A stretch of 64,000 nucleotides of DNA from Pigmentiphaga daeguensis (GCF_039523035.1 NZ_BAAAEN010000006.1:193279-257278); one strand, 5' to 3'; positions 32,897 through 42,121 are shown, counted from the stretch's first letter. Program-made: numbers and translations. The notes: generated by a model from the letters alone, not told the origin.

Positions 32897-35497
32897 TCAG
32901 AAGTTGTAGGTCAGCGATGCCATGACGGTGCGTCCGGGCGCCCAGGAGAAGCCTCCCGCGCCGGACGACACTTCGATGTACTGCCGGTCGAACAGGTTTT
33001 CCACCGCCAGGCGCATCGTCAGCGCGCGCGAGGCGCGGTAGGTGCCCCAGACGTCGACGGCGCGCGTGTGCTTGTATTGCGACATGAAGCCCAGCTTGGA
33101 AGGCTGCTCCATGCGCAGCCGCCCGCCTATTTCCAGCGCGCCTTCGAGCAGCCGCACGCCGGCCGTGACCGCGACCTTCAGCCGCGGCGGGCCGCCTATC
33201 AGGAAGCCGCTGACGGTGTCCTGCGACCCCACGCCCATGCCGGTCTCCGGGTAGCCCACCCAGCTGCCCAGCGGGAACGGGTTGTAGAGCATGTCCTTGA
33301 GGTCGCTGCGCACGCTGGTCGCCGTCAGGCCGCCGAAGACGAAACCCGCGTCGTACTCGAGCTGCAATTCCACGCCGCTGAACTCGGCCGGCTGCTGCAG
33401 GTTCACGTAGGCCGACGGGCAGAACAGGCCCTGGCAGCCGTTCGTCGACAACGGCGTCATGATGGGCATGGACATGATGTAGTTGTCCACGCGCGTGGAG
33501 AACCACGCGACCTTGGCGCGCAGGCGGTCCCGCCGCGCGACCAGGTTGTCGAACACGAAATTGGCGCCGACCTCCCAGGTGCGCGAACGCTCTTCCTTGA
33601 GGTTCGGGCTGGGATAGAAGGGAAACATGTTGTTCGGGTGCATGCCGTACATCAGCGATTCCGTGATCGCCGGCGGCCGCAGCCCTTCGCCGTAGGAGCC
33701 GTACAGCTGCACCGACGGCACCGGCTTGACCGCCAGCGTCAGCTTGGGCGCGAAGGACGCCGCATGCCGGTCGACTTCGAAGCCGGTGTAGATGTTGGTA
33801 GTGGGCGGACGCACGCCCGGCGGATTGCTGACGCTGCCGATGAACATCTGGCCGTTGCCGCTCAGCTCGTACCAGTCGTAGCGCAGGCCGCCTATCATCT
33901 GCAGCCAACCCTGGTAGTCGAGCGTCATTTCGCTGAAGCCGCTGGCCACGGTGCGCTTGCCTTCGGGCGTGGGCCCGACGTACCACTCGGCCTCGTTGCT
34001 GCCGTTGGCCGCCGTGTTGAAGCCGGGACTGGTCCAGTCGTGCCAGAACTCCGCGCCGTTCTTCCAGCTCGCCTCGAACGGGCCCAGCGTCAACAGGCTT
34101 TCATTCACCACGCTGCCGCCCACCGTTTCGGTCTGGTAGCGGATGCGGAAAGCGCCCGGCCCGCCCGCGGAAAAAGCGCGCTCCTGGTTGCGCTTGGTGC
34201 TGGTGTAGTAGAGCCCGGCATCCACCGCGAACCAGGTCGACGCCGGCCGCCACGAATAGTCGCCGCGCAGCGTGCCCGTGACGACCTTGTAGTCCTGGGT
34301 ACGTTCGCCGTACGCGGTCTCGCCGGCGGGCGCCTCGGAGAACTTGGCGTCCATGCCCAGGTAGCTCAGCTTGAACCGGTGCTCGGCCGAAGGCCGCCAT
34401 CCCATCTTGACCAGTCCGGACCAGTGGTCCTGGCTGGTGGTGCGGCTGACCTGGCCGCTGCCCTCGCCGTCGTGGTATTGATCGCCCTTGGTGCCGACCC
34501 GGAACTCGCCGACGTTCTTGCGGCTCAGCGCCACCAGCAGGTCGGCCTCGTCGCCCAGGCGCGCGGCGGCGGCGGCGCTGCTGACGAAGTGGTAGGCATT
34601 GTTGCCGGTGGTCAGGTTGATGCGGCCGCCCATGTCCTGGCCATCGTCGAGGATGTCCCCCACGTCCAGCGTGCGGAAGTTCACCAGCCCGGCGATCATG
34701 CCCGCGCCCCCCACCGTCGACACCGGGCCCTTGGCGATCTCCACGCCGCCGACCAGCGCGGGATCGAGATAGACCTGGCCGTTGGAGCCGTGGCCGGACG
34801 CCTGGTAGTTCTGCCGGGCGCCGTCGATCATGACGTTGACCCGGCCGAAATCCTGCATGCCGCGGATATTGATCGACAGGCCGGGATCGCCCCGGCTCGA
34901 GGCGGTGAAGACCCCGGTCGTCTCGTGCAGCAGGTCGGCGGCATTGCGCGGCGGCAGGCGGTCGATCTGCTCGCGCGTCACCACCGCCACGCCGGCGGGC
35001 GTGCGATAGACCTGTTCCGACGGCAGCGCGTCGGCGATGACCTGGACCTCCGGCAGGTTGCCGACCTGCACGGAGCGCCGGTAGGCCCGCCGCAGGCGCC
35101 AGCCGCCGTCGGGCATGCGCGTCGCCTCCAGGCCGCTGCCCGCCAGCAGCGCGGCCAGGCCGGCTTCGACGGAATAGCGGCCCCGCAGGCCGGGGCTGCG
35201 CGCGCCCGCGGTCAGCGCCTGGTCCGCGGCCACCAGACGACCCGAAACCCGGCCGAAGCGGATCAGCGCCTCTTCCAGCGAGCCGGGCGGAATATCGTAG
35301 AGATGCGCCGCGTCGGCGGCCTGGGGCGGCTCTTCGGCCCAGGCCGCCGATGCGGCCCCGAGTGCGCCTGCCGCGCCGATGTACAGCGTAGCCAGCACAG
35401 CCGCCGCGACCATGCGGCGCGCGCGCGGCGCGGACGCTGGCATGACTCGCGGCGCGAATGATGAAGGCCGTGGTTCTGCGCAATGGCGGCCAGCCAT
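32897..35497 (-). CDS. TonB-dependent receptor with STN domain, heme-receptor-like
   Basis: An 866-residue outer-membrane receptor. Order: long signal region (ending near AWAEE, residue 55), STN/secretin-like signalling domain (about 66-120; LYDIPPGSLEEALIRFGRVS), TonB box LPEVQVIA, plug (AADLLHETTGVFTASSRGDP; GDPGLSINIRGMQDFGRVNV) and a 22-strand barrel ending SLTYNF. EGLRPPAITES and SPNLKEERSRTWEVG correspond to the FRAP/NPNL blocks of heme receptors, with a His in GMHPNN between them. Together with FecR and ECF sigma genes upstream this matches the hurI-hurR-bhuR layout of Bordetella, but the bhuSTUV genes are missing. GAGGAATC precedes the ATG. Confidence 0.88.
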   Translation of the reverse strand: MAGRHCAEPRPSSFAPRVMPASAPRARRMVAAAVLATLYIGAAGALGAASAAWAEEPPQAADAAHLYDIPPGSLEEALIRFGRVSGRLVAADQALTAGARSPGLRGRYSVEAGLAALLAGSGLEATRMPDGGWRLRRAYRRSVQVGNLPEVQVIADALPSEQVYRTPAGVAVVTREQIDRLPPRNAADLLHETTGVFTASSRGDPGLSINIRGMQDFGRVNVMIDGARQNYQASGHGSNGQVYLDPALVGGVEIAKGPVSTVGGAGMIAGLVNFRTLDVGDILDDGQDMGGRINLTTGNNAYHFVSSAAAAARLGDEADLLVALSRKNVGEFRVGTKGDQYHDGEGSGQVSRTTSQDHWSGLVKMGWRPSAEHRFKLSYLGMDAKFSEAPAGETAYGERTQDYKVVTGTLRGDYSWRPASTWFAVDAGLYYTSTKRNQERAFSAGGPGAFRIRYQTETVGGSVVNESLLTLGPFEASWKNGAEFWHDWTSPGFNTAANGSNEAEWYVGPTPEGKRTVASGFSEMTLDYQGWLQMIGGLRYDWYELSGNGQMFIGSVSNPPGVRPPTTNIYTGFEVDRHAASFAPKLTLAVKPVPSVQLYGSYGEGLRPPAITESLMYGMHPNNMFPFYPSPNLKEERSRTWEVGANFVFDNLVARRDRLRAKVAWFSTRVDNYIMSMPIMTPLSTNGCQGLFCPSAYVNLQQPAEFSGVELQLEYDAGFVFGGLTATSVRSDLKDMLYNPFPLGSWVGYPETGMGVGSQDTVSGFLIGGPPRLKVAVTAGVRLLEGALEIGGRLRMEQPSKLGFMSQYKHTRAVDVWGTYRASRALTMRLAVENLFDRQYIEVSSGAGGFSWAPGRTVMASLTYNF

Positions 35498-35626
35498 AGA
35501 AGATTCCTCGTAGACAATCGAACCGGCGCGATCCGGAAATGGCCGCCCCTTATTCGACTTGACGCACGAGCCGCGCCGCGGTGTGCGGCAGTTACAAATT
35601 TCTCGCGCAAAGGCGCCGACGCGGAC

Positions 35627-36625
35627 TCAGGCGGCGACCACGGTCACCCAGTAGCGGGTGCGCCGCACCACCTTCACCCGGAAGATGTGTTCGAGCGATT
35701 GCAGGACCTGGTCGGTGTCCGCCAGGGGGAAGACCCCGGTAATGCGCAGGTCGGCGATGCCCCGCGAACACGTCAGGACGCCGGTGCGATAGCGGCCCAG
35801 TTCCTCGAGGAAATCCTCGAGCCGCATCGCCTGGGCCGCCAGCACGCCTTCCACCCATGCGCCGGCGGTCGGACCCGCCGCGGCCGGGCCCTGCGTGGAG
35901 GTGGCGGTGAAACTCGCCTGCTGCCCGGCGCGCACCAGCAGGGGCGCGGAGCCGGCGGAGGGCTCCAGCATGGCGCTGCCTTCGAGCACCGCCACCTGCG
36001 TTCGGCCGGGTGCGCTGTCGAGGTTGCGGACGGTAAAGCGCGTGCCGATGGGACGGATGCGGCCGGTGCGGGTCTCGATGTGGAACGGCCGCCGATCGCG
36101 GCCGGTGGTCACCTGGATCTCGCCGCCGATCAACACCACGCGGCGCACGCGTGAGTCATAGCGCACGTCGACCGCGGTGCGGGTATTGAGCAGCAGCGAC
36201 GTGCCGTCTTCCAGCACCAGGGTCTGGCGTTCGCCCGCCGCCGTGTGATGCTGCGCGGTCCAGGAACGCCACGGCAACGCGTCGCGCCCGGCCCAGGTCA
36301 CCGTGCCGACGCCGGCGATGCCCGCCAGCCACTTCAACGCGCGGCGGCGCTTGGCGGCCAGGTCCACGCCCTGCCCGATGGCCACGGTCGCGGCGCGGCG
36401 GTCGATGCGCTGGACGCTCTGCCGCATGCCGGCATGCAGGTCGGCCATGCGCTGCCAGGCCAGTTCGTGCTCGGGCTTTTCCGCGCGCCAGCGGCGGCAG
36501 GCTTCGTAGTCCGCGCCATCGCCGCCGGGCTCGAGCCTCACCAGCCAATCGGCCGCCTGTTCCACCACGGAAGGATCGAGCGCGCGGGCGGCGATCTCGT
36601 CGGCGTAAACGTTCCCCTGGGCCAC
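35627..36625 (-). CDS. FecR/PupR-type anti-sigma regulator
   Basis: A 332-residue transmembrane signal protein. The N-terminal FecR_N/DUF4880 domain (about 15-62; AADWLVRLEPGGDGADYEAC and HELAWQRMADLHAGM) is followed by one membrane helix (about 96-112, ALKWLAGIAGVGTVTW) and the periplasmic FecR domain (about 125-225; LEDGTSLLLNTRTAVDV; RRVVLIGGEIQVTTG; IRPIGTRFTVRN). The C-terminal STN-like region contacts the receptor's signalling domain in this family. It relays ligand occupancy of the TonB receptor to the ECF sigma factor encoded 21 bases upstream. The start is a GTG with GGGAG ahead. Confidence 0.92.
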   Translation of the reverse strand: MAQGNVYADEIAARALDPSVVEQAADWLVRLEPGGDGADYEACRRWRAEKPEHELAWQRMADLHAGMRQSVQRIDRRAATVAIGQGVDLAAKRRRALKWLAGIAGVGTVTWAGRDALPWRSWTAQHHTAAGERQTLVLEDGTSLLLNTRTAVDVRYDSRVRRVVLIGGEIQVTTGRDRRPFHIETRTGRIRPIGTRFTVRNLDSAPGRTQVAVLEGSAMLEPSAGSAPLLVRAGQQASFTATSTQGPAAAGPTAGAWVEGVLAAQAMRLEDFLEELGRYRTGVLTCSRGIADLRITGVFPLADTDQVLQSLEHIFRVKVVRRTRYWVTVVAA

Positions 36626-36646
36626 GTCGCAGCTCCCCGCGCCGCG

Positions 36647-37156
36647 CTAGGCGTACATCGCCATGTAGCAGCTCTGCAGCGCCTTGGACATCGTCCGCTT
36701 GACCACGTCTATGGACACTTCCATGCGGGCGGCCACCTCGGCATAGGCCAGGCCGTCGATCTGGGCCAGCAGGAAGATGCGGCGCGACCGGGCATCGAGT
36801 CGGTCGATCATGTCGCAGATCTGGTCGAGGACCTCGATGACCTCGGCCCGTTCCTGCGCGGAAGGCACCGTGGGTTCGGGGCGCTGCGCCAGGGCTTCGA
36901 GATACGCGGTCTCGAGCGCCGCGCGGCGATAGTGGCTGATGACCAGGCGCCCCGCGACGGTGGTCAGGTAGGCACGCGGTTCCTGCATGCCCGGCGCGAC
37001 GCCCTTGCGCATCACGCGCTCGAAGGTGTCATGGGCAAGGTCGGCCGCGTGGTCCACGTTCCCACCCAGCCTGCGCCGCAGCAGGCCGACCAGCCAATCG
37101 CAGTGATCGCGATAAAGCGTGCCGACAGCCTGGCGAGAGATGAGTTCGGAAGACAC
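36647..37156 (-). CDS. ECF RNA polymerase sigma factor, FecI type
   Basis: A 169-residue iron-starvation sigma factor. Region 2 covers about residues 10-75 (HAADLAHDTFERVMRK; AYLTTVAGRLVISHYRRA). Region 4 covers about 110-160 (LDARSRRIFLLAQIDGLAYA; VAARMEVSIDVVKRTMSKAL). It should direct transcription of the receptor operon when FecR signals. First gene of the sigma-FecR-receptor block. GTG start at 37156 with GGAA about 10 bases upstream. A Fur-box-like sequence 49-65 bp upstream suggests iron repression. Confidence 0.93.
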   Translation of the reverse strand: MSSELISRQAVGTLYRDHCDWLVGLLRRRLGGNVDHAADLAHDTFERVMRKGVAPGMQEPRAYLTTVAGRLVISHYRRAALETAYLEALAQRPEPTVPSAQERAEVIEVLDQICDMIDRLDARSRRIFLLAQIDGLAYAEVAARMEVSIDVVKRTMSKALQSCYMAMYA

Positions 37157-37204
37157 CGGACGCGCGTTCCTGGAAGTATGGGCGACGAGGAAGTGGTTTA
37201 ATCT

Positions 37205-37221
37205 AAATAAGAATCGATATC
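37205..37221 (-). promoter_or_regulatory. Putative Fur box upstream of the ECF sigma gene
   Basis: On the minus strand GATATCGATTCTTATTT matches about 11 of 17 positions of the Fur consensus GATAATGATAATCATTA. It lies in a short AT-rich patch ahead of the iron-type sigma gene. Position fits; sequence match is moderate. Confidence 0.4.
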
Positions 37222-37299
37222 AAATATACACGTTTCTGCCGGTTGCAGCGAACTGCTAGGCAAAATCGCCTGGCAACTTAGCCGCTGGCGCGTCGAGCT

Positions 37300-38775
37300 T
37301 TACGAGACAGCAGGCACGGCAATGCTGACGGTCTTCTCCTGGGTAAACAGATTCCGGAACCCTTCGTAGCCTTCTCGACCCAGTCCCGAATTCTTGTAGC
37401 CGCCGAACGGCAGCCGCAAATCCACAGTCATCGAGGCGTTGACGAGAACCATGCCTGCCTGCAATCGTTCTGCCGCCCTGAGCGACTGGGAAAGATCATT
37501 GGTCCAGAGATAGGCAGCCAAGCCATAGTCGGAATCGTTCGCAACCAGTAGCGCCTGGTCGAAGCTTTCGACTACCTGCACCGTTGCCAACGGTCCGAAC
37601 ACCTCCTCGCGGCTCAAACGGCTTGCGTTCGATGTAGTGAGCACAACCGTCGGCTCGACGTAATAGCCGGCATCCAGGCCAGGTGGACGACCACCGCCAG
37701 TCAGGATCTCCAGCCCTTCCGACCGCGCCGATCCAAAGAATGAAGTCACTCGCTGCAAGTGGTTCAAATTCGCCAAGGGCCCTATCTCGGTATCCGGACT
37801 GAAGGGGCTTCCAACGCGTATCTGCTTGGCGCGCTCGATGAAGGCCTCGATGAACCGGGGGGCGATTTCCCTTTCAACCAGGATCCGCGAGCCAGCAAAG
37901 CATTGTTGGCCGTTGTTCGTAAAGATCGATGCTATCGCCCCCTTGACCGCGTCCTCGATATTCGCGGATGCGGAAATGATGTTTGCCGACTTTCCGCCGA
38001 GTTCGAGGTCGACACGAGTGAGTCCATGCGCCGCGGCAGCGGCGATATGCCGGCCTGTTTCCGTGCCCCCGGTGAAAGATATGGCGCGTACCAGCGGATG
38101 CTTGACCAAATGGTTGCCGGTGACGGAACCACGGCCGTTCACCAGATTCACGACGCCGGGCGGAAAGTCCGCTTCGACCGTGAGTTCCATGAAGCGCGCG
38201 ATGGCAAGCGGGGTCTGCTCGGCGGTCTTTATCAGGCAGGTGTTTCCAAAAGCCAATGCCGCCGCGAGCTTGGTGGAAGCCAACGCGAGCGGCGCGTTCC
38301 AGGGGGAGATGAGGGCCACTGCCCCGATCGGCTCTCTGGCGACATACCGAAGAAAATTGGGATCGACTACCGAGGGGGCGCTATGCTGGCTCAGGGAGTC
38401 GGCATAGAAATTCAGATTCCGCACCACGCGCGGGATCTGAATATTCCGTAGGTAGCCCAAGGGAATTCCGGTGTTCAGGCACTCCAGCCATGCAAGCTCG
38501 TCGATATGGCCCTGCACGAGTTCCGCGAGTCGCCGCAGCGCCTGCTGTTTCTGCAAGACGCTCTTGCCGCTCCATCTGCGTTCAACGAATGCGCGATGCG
38601 CGGCCTCGACGGCCAACCCTGTCTCATGCTCGTCGGCCTCGCACAGCATGGCAATCTGGAAGCCGTTGGAGGGATCCACGACCGGCAACCGACATCCTGT
38701 GGGCGCTGTCCACCGACCATCGATGAAGCTCGTAACGAATTCGGGAACCCGCCACCGTGCGTTGTCCGAGGTCAT
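37300..38775 (-). CDS. Aldehyde dehydrogenase (NAD(P)-dependent)
   Basis: A 491-residue ALDH. Catalytic residues are Glu258 (LELGGKSANII) and Cys292 (NNGQQCFAG). GAVALISPWNAPLALAS and ISFTGGTETGRHI are the cofactor-binding blocks, with EEVFGPLATV and LPFGGYKNSGLGREGYEGF near the end. It resembles semialdehyde or aromatic aldehyde dehydrogenases (HpaE/vanillin type). The ATG at 38775 overlaps the SDR stop as ATGA. With the SDR, the Bug protein and a carotenoid-oxygenase-type enzyme upstream, it probably oxidises the aldehyde released by that dioxygenase. The substrate is inferred, not shown. Confidence 0.92.
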   Translation of the reverse strand: MTSDNARWRVPEFVTSFIDGRWTAPTGCRLPVVDPSNGFQIAMLCEADEHETGLAVEAAHRAFVERRWSGKSVLQKQQALRRLAELVQGHIDELAWLECLNTGIPLGYLRNIQIPRVVRNLNFYADSLSQHSAPSVVDPNFLRYVAREPIGAVALISPWNAPLALASTKLAAALAFGNTCLIKTAEQTPLAIARFMELTVEADFPPGVVNLVNGRGSVTGNHLVKHPLVRAISFTGGTETGRHIAAAAAHGLTRVDLELGGKSANIISASANIEDAVKGAIASIFTNNGQQCFAGSRILVEREIAPRFIEAFIERAKQIRVGSPFSPDTEIGPLANLNHLQRVTSFFGSARSEGLEILTGGGRPPGLDAGYYVEPTVVLTTSNASRLSREEVFGPLATVQVVESFDQALLVANDSDYGLAAYLWTNDLSQSLRAAERLQAGMVLVNASMTVDLRLPFGGYKNSGLGREGYEGFRNLFTQEKTVSIAVPAVS

Positions 38776-39542
38776 GGCGCATATCCTCCGCCATTGACAT
38801 GCAGAGTCTGCCCGGTGAGGTAGGCGGCGTCTGGTCCGAGCAGGAACAGTATGGGTCCCACGATATCGTCGGGCTCCCCGAGGCGTCGCAGAGGCACTGT
38901 GGCCACGAAGGCTTCGACGTCCAGGCCGCTCTTCTTTTCGAGCCGGCCTGTGCCGCCCTTGAGGAAGGGGGTATTGACGGCGCCCGGAGCAATGCCGTTC
39001 ACGCGAACGCTCGGCGCCCATTCCGTGGCCAGCGCGCGCACGAGATTGATCACGCCCGCCTTTGCCGCCGCGTATGGCGCGTAGCCTTTGTGGGGAACAC
39101 GCACCCCGAATGTCGACGAGATGAAGACGGCGGACGGCAGTTGCTTCGGCGCGGCAGAACGGGCCAACAGCGGCCCGGCCTTTCTGGCGACCAGAAAGGC
39201 CCCGGTCAGATTGGTCTGGAGGATGGCATTCCATTGAGAAATCGTCATGTCCACGGCATCTATGCGTTCACCTGTATATCCCGAGAGGTTGACAAGATGA
39301 TCCAGGCCGGAATTCGACGACTGCAATTCTGAAAACGCGCGGTCAACGGATGCCTCGTCGGACACATCGCATGCCACATACCGTGCATGATCATGGAGCT
39401 TCGCATTGGAGATGGATCGATCCAGATCGAAGACCGTCACCTGGTAGCCGTCTTCGATCGCCCGTTCAACCAGCCTGGCACCGATTCCCCCGCAGCCGCC
39501 GACAACCAGCAGCTTGCGTGAACTCTCTCTATCCTGTCTCAT
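38772..39542 (-). CDS. Short-chain dehydrogenase/reductase
   Basis: A 256-residue classical SDR. Nucleotide-binding GGCGGIG (residues 15-21) follows LLVV. The acidic DLD after VTVF (about 39-41) favours NAD. NLSG is the variant NNAG motif; Ser142/143 and Tyr157-x3-Lys161 (YAPYAAAK) form the catalytic set, and the end is YLTGQTLHVNGGGYAP. ATG 39542 overlaps the Bug gene's stop (ATGA). It may interconvert an alcohol/ketone or a dihydrodiol in the same pathway as the aldehyde dehydrogenase. Confidence 0.92.
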   Translation of the reverse strand: MRQDRESSRKLLVVGGCGGIGARLVERAIEDGYQVTVFDLDRSISNAKLHDHARYVACDVSDEASVDRAFSELQSSNSGLDHLVNLSGYTGERIDAVDMTISQWNAILQTNLTGAFLVARKAGPLLARSAAPKQLPSAVFISSTFGVRVPHKGYAPYAAAKAGVINLVRALATEWAPSVRVNGIAPGAVNTPFLKGGTGRLEKKSGLDVEAFVATVPLRRLGEPDDIVGPILFLLGPDAAYLTGQTLHVNGGGYAP

Positions 39543-40507
39543 CCCATCTTCCCATAGACGGCTGTGGTTTTCTGCCAAAGAATCGAATCGACCACGAGCC
39601 GCTTCTGAAGTTCTTCCCCCTTCGCGCCCCAAGGCTCGTTGGACTGCTCCCGATACCGTGCCCGGATCCGCTCCGCATTGACCACGGACTGGGCCAGGCG
39701 CTCAAGCTCCAGAAGCCTTGGCCGCTCAATCTTCGATGACGCATAGAGGCCTACGCCATATGTCCAATCGAGATCCTTGTACCCCAGCTCGGCGAATGTC
39801 GGTACCCGCGGAAGGAACTCGCTGCGGGCCGAGCCGATTACCGCAAGAGGCTGCAGCTTTTCTGCTCTGCTCATCTGCAAAGCAACGCCGGGCGCAACCA
39901 TCCCCATTTGAATTTCCCCTGCGATCAGATCGGTAACCACCGGCGCCTCGCCTTTATAGGGAACGTGCACCATGTCCGAGCCGATCTGCCGCGCGAAGAT
40001 CGCCTGAAGAATGTGCGTGCCGGTGCCGGCGCCATAAGAGCCGAAGGCCATTGGCCGGGTTTTGGCCAATGCCACGAATTCCTGGATATGTTTCACGCCC
40101 AGGCTCGCGGGCGCAACGACTACCAGCGGCGTAAGAACGATTCCCGTTATACCGACGAAGTCGGTCTTGGCGTCGTAGCTCGGCTGCACATTGAAGGCGG
40201 TGCTGCTCAACTGGGAGGTAACCGTCAGCAGCAACGTATTGCCGTCAGGTTCCGCCCTCAATACCGCTTCCGCGCCTATGGTCCCCGACGCTCCTGCGCG
40301 GTTGTCCACGATCACCGGGGCCCCGGTATTTTTGCCCATTTCTTCGGCGAAAACACGTGCAATCGCGTCGGCATTGCCGCCGGGCGGGAACGGAACGATC
40401 AGCCTCGTGGGCTTGCGCCGACTCAGGGCGCGGGCCACAGAAGGGAATGTCGCCGGCACGGCGGCCGACATGGCGGCGACCGTAGCCAGACGTCGTTTGA
40501 TTTTCAT
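39539..40507 (-). CDS. Bug-family solute-binding protein
   Basis: A 322-residue Bug/TctC periplasmic protein. The signal region ends near ARALSRR. TRLIVPFPPGGNADAIARVF, VIVDNRAGASGTIGAEAVL, GSYGAGTGTHILQAIF and VPYKGEAPVVTDLIAGEIQM are family blocks. Upstream partner genes are absent. It heads a coupled Bug-SDR-ALDH set; an AGACAAACAATG context precedes the start. The carotenoid-oxygenase gene starts about 1.6 kb upstream and ends 108 bases before this start, so all four may be cotranscribed. Confidence 0.94.
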   Translation of the reverse strand: MKIKRRLATVAAMSAAVPATFPSVARALSRRKPTRLIVPFPPGGNADAIARVFAEEMGKNTGAPVIVDNRAGASGTIGAEAVLRAEPDGNTLLLTVTSQLSSTAFNVQPSYDAKTDFVGITGIVLTPLVVVAPASLGVKHIQEFVALAKTRPMAFGSYGAGTGTHILQAIFARQIGSDMVHVPYKGEAPVVTDLIAGEIQMGMVAPGVALQMSRAEKLQPLAVIGSARSEFLPRVPTFAELGYKDLDWTYGVGLYASSKIERPRLLELERLAQSVVNAERIRARYREQSNEPWGAKGEELQKRLVVDSILWQKTTAVYGKMG

Positions 40508-40615
40508 TGTTTGTCTCCGCAATCGGCTCTGGTGAAGAGCTCTGATCTCGTGGCCGCCAACCTGCGGCGGCCGATGCTGCTCAAACCGGGCAGAACAGCA
40601 CCTTCTTGGCAAGAT

Positions 40616-42121
40616 TCAGGGAATCATTGCCGGATCCCGGAACTCGCCCGCGATGCGGTCGCCCTCGACCCAACACGCATGCACGCCCACCGAGATACGC
40701 TCGGGCAACACCACGGTGGCCACCGGCCCGCGCGAGATGTCGCTGGCGTCGAGAACCATCACCTCCGAGCGGTTTTTCAGCATGTCCGTGATGTAGACCA
40801 GCAGGTAGCCGTCGTCTTCCGCCTTGGCGCCGACGCGGCGCGCCATCTGCGGTTCGCTGCCGTAGCGGCCGGGCCCGTACTCGTAGCGCTGGGTCTGGCC
40901 GCTGGCGAGGTCGTAGCGCTTCAGGCCGCAGAACAGCCACTCGCCCGGTTCGTAGAGGATGTTGTAGCTGTAGCGGTAGGGGCGGCCCACATAGTCGTTG
41001 CTGACGACGGGGAATTCGGTGATCTCGTCGTCGATGTACTCCTCGGCAGTCTTGCCCGTGACCATGTTGAAGCGCCAGCGATGCATGCGCGTGGGGTTGT
41101 TGTGCTTGTCCAGCCGCGCCTTCATGCGCGCGTATACGTCGCCTCCCGCCGCCGTGCCTACCGGATGCATGACCGGCGTGGGCATGATGCAGCCGTCCAT
41201 CACGACCTCATCGCCGTCTTCGTAGCAGTTCGCCAGGTGGAGGATGTGGCAGGGCGTGGCCTCGAACCAGCGAACGTCTTCCGGCGCGCCGAAGCGCGGG
41301 ATGATGCCGAAGCGCGCCGGCACGTCGGGATGGAATGCCAGTTTGCGCACTCCCTTCTTGAGAAGATCGGGATCGAAGAACTGCGATGTGTCGTGCAGAA
41401 TGGTGTAGTTTCGCGTGATGCCCAGGTCATGCGGCCAGCGCGCCCCCGGCAGTTCCACCGGCACGTAGTGCACCAGCTTGTTGTCGCGGCTGACCACGCC
41501 GTAGTGCATGTAGGGCCAGGTTTCCGGATAGTTGAAGAACATCATCTCGCCGGTCTCGGGATCGACCTTGTAGTGCGAACCTATACCGTGCGGGTTCAGC
41601 TTGCGCGCCCATTCTTCGTCGGGGCCCAGCGTCTCCAGCGTGATGGGGTCGAGCCGCCAGGGCTCGCTGCCCTGCGACATGGTGGCCAGGAGGCGGCCAG
41701 CGTGGCAAAGGATGTCGGTGCCGGCATTATCCTTCATCGCGCCGATCGCGCCCCAGCCTCGGCGCGACCCTTTTTCGGGTTCGAGCAGCCCGGTCCAGAG
41801 CGACTTCTTCGCTGCCTGTTCGGCCAGGAACCCCGTGGTGCGCACGAAGCGGTTGCGGTACGTGGCCCGGCCGTTCTCGAAATGCATCGCATGCAGCATG
41901 CCATCGCCATCGAACGGGTGATACAGGCCCATGGGCTCGTGAATCTGGTTGTGCGTGTTGCGGATGAAAATGCCATGCAGATCCCGCGGCAATTCACCGA
42001 TCACCGGCAGCGTGTCGGTGTCGGCCAGATACTCGTTGAAATTGGGCGTGAACGGACCGTTGAGGAAAGGATGGTCTGTGGGCCGCAGCGTGCTCGGCAC
42101 CGTTTCGAGAATGGTTTGCAT
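40616..42121 (-). CDS. Carotenoid oxygenase family dioxygenase (second copy)
   Basis: A 501-residue RPE65/CCD-family enzyme. Iron ligands are His183 (GSHYK), His231 (WPHDLGIT), His295 (HILHLANC) and His481 (GVHACW). IFIRNTHNQIHEPMG and HPFDGDGMLHAMHFENGRAT are the conserved N-terminal blocks. It is only distantly similar to the protein at 22388, so the two probably act on different alkenes. Relatives cleave stilbenes, isoeugenol-like phenylpropenes or apocarotenals. Downstream SDR and ALDH genes fit handling of an aldehyde product. The ATG at 42121 matches the family length; the open frame extends further upstream without coding character. Confidence 0.9.
   Translation of the reverse strand: MQTILETVPSTLRPTDHPFLNGPFTPNFNEYLADTDTLPVIGELPRDLHGIFIRNTHNQIHEPMGLYHPFDGDGMLHAMHFENGRATYRNRFVRTTGFLAEQAAKKSLWTGLLEPEKGSRRGWGAIGAMKDNAGTDILCHAGRLLATMSQGSEPWRLDPITLETLGPDEEWARKLNPHGIGSHYKVDPETGEMMFFNYPETWPYMHYGVVSRDNKLVHYVPVELPGARWPHDLGITRNYTILHDTSQFFDPDLLKKGVRKLAFHPDVPARFGIIPRFGAPEDVRWFEATPCHILHLANCYEDGDEVVMDGCIMPTPVMHPVGTAAGGDVYARMKARLDKHNNPTRMHRWRFNMVTGKTAEEYIDDEITEFPVVSNDYVGRPYRYSYNILYEPGEWLFCGLKRYDLASGQTQRYEYGPGRYGSEPQMARRVGAKAEDDGYLLVYITDMLKNRSEVMVLDASDISRGPVATVVLPERISVGVHACWVEGDRIAGEFRDPAMIP

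Noticed and set aside
30769..32925. Plus-strand open frame of about 718 codons
   Set aside because: Mirror of the larger GloVer-repeat gene; its arginine-, valine- and aspartate-rich repeats only reflect the repeated codons on the other strand.
32852..35461. Plus-strand open frame of about 870 codons
   Set aside because: Antisense to the TonB receptor over its whole length; rich in His/Arg/Gln/Ala with no domains. The receptor has signal peptide, TonB box, plug and barrel end.
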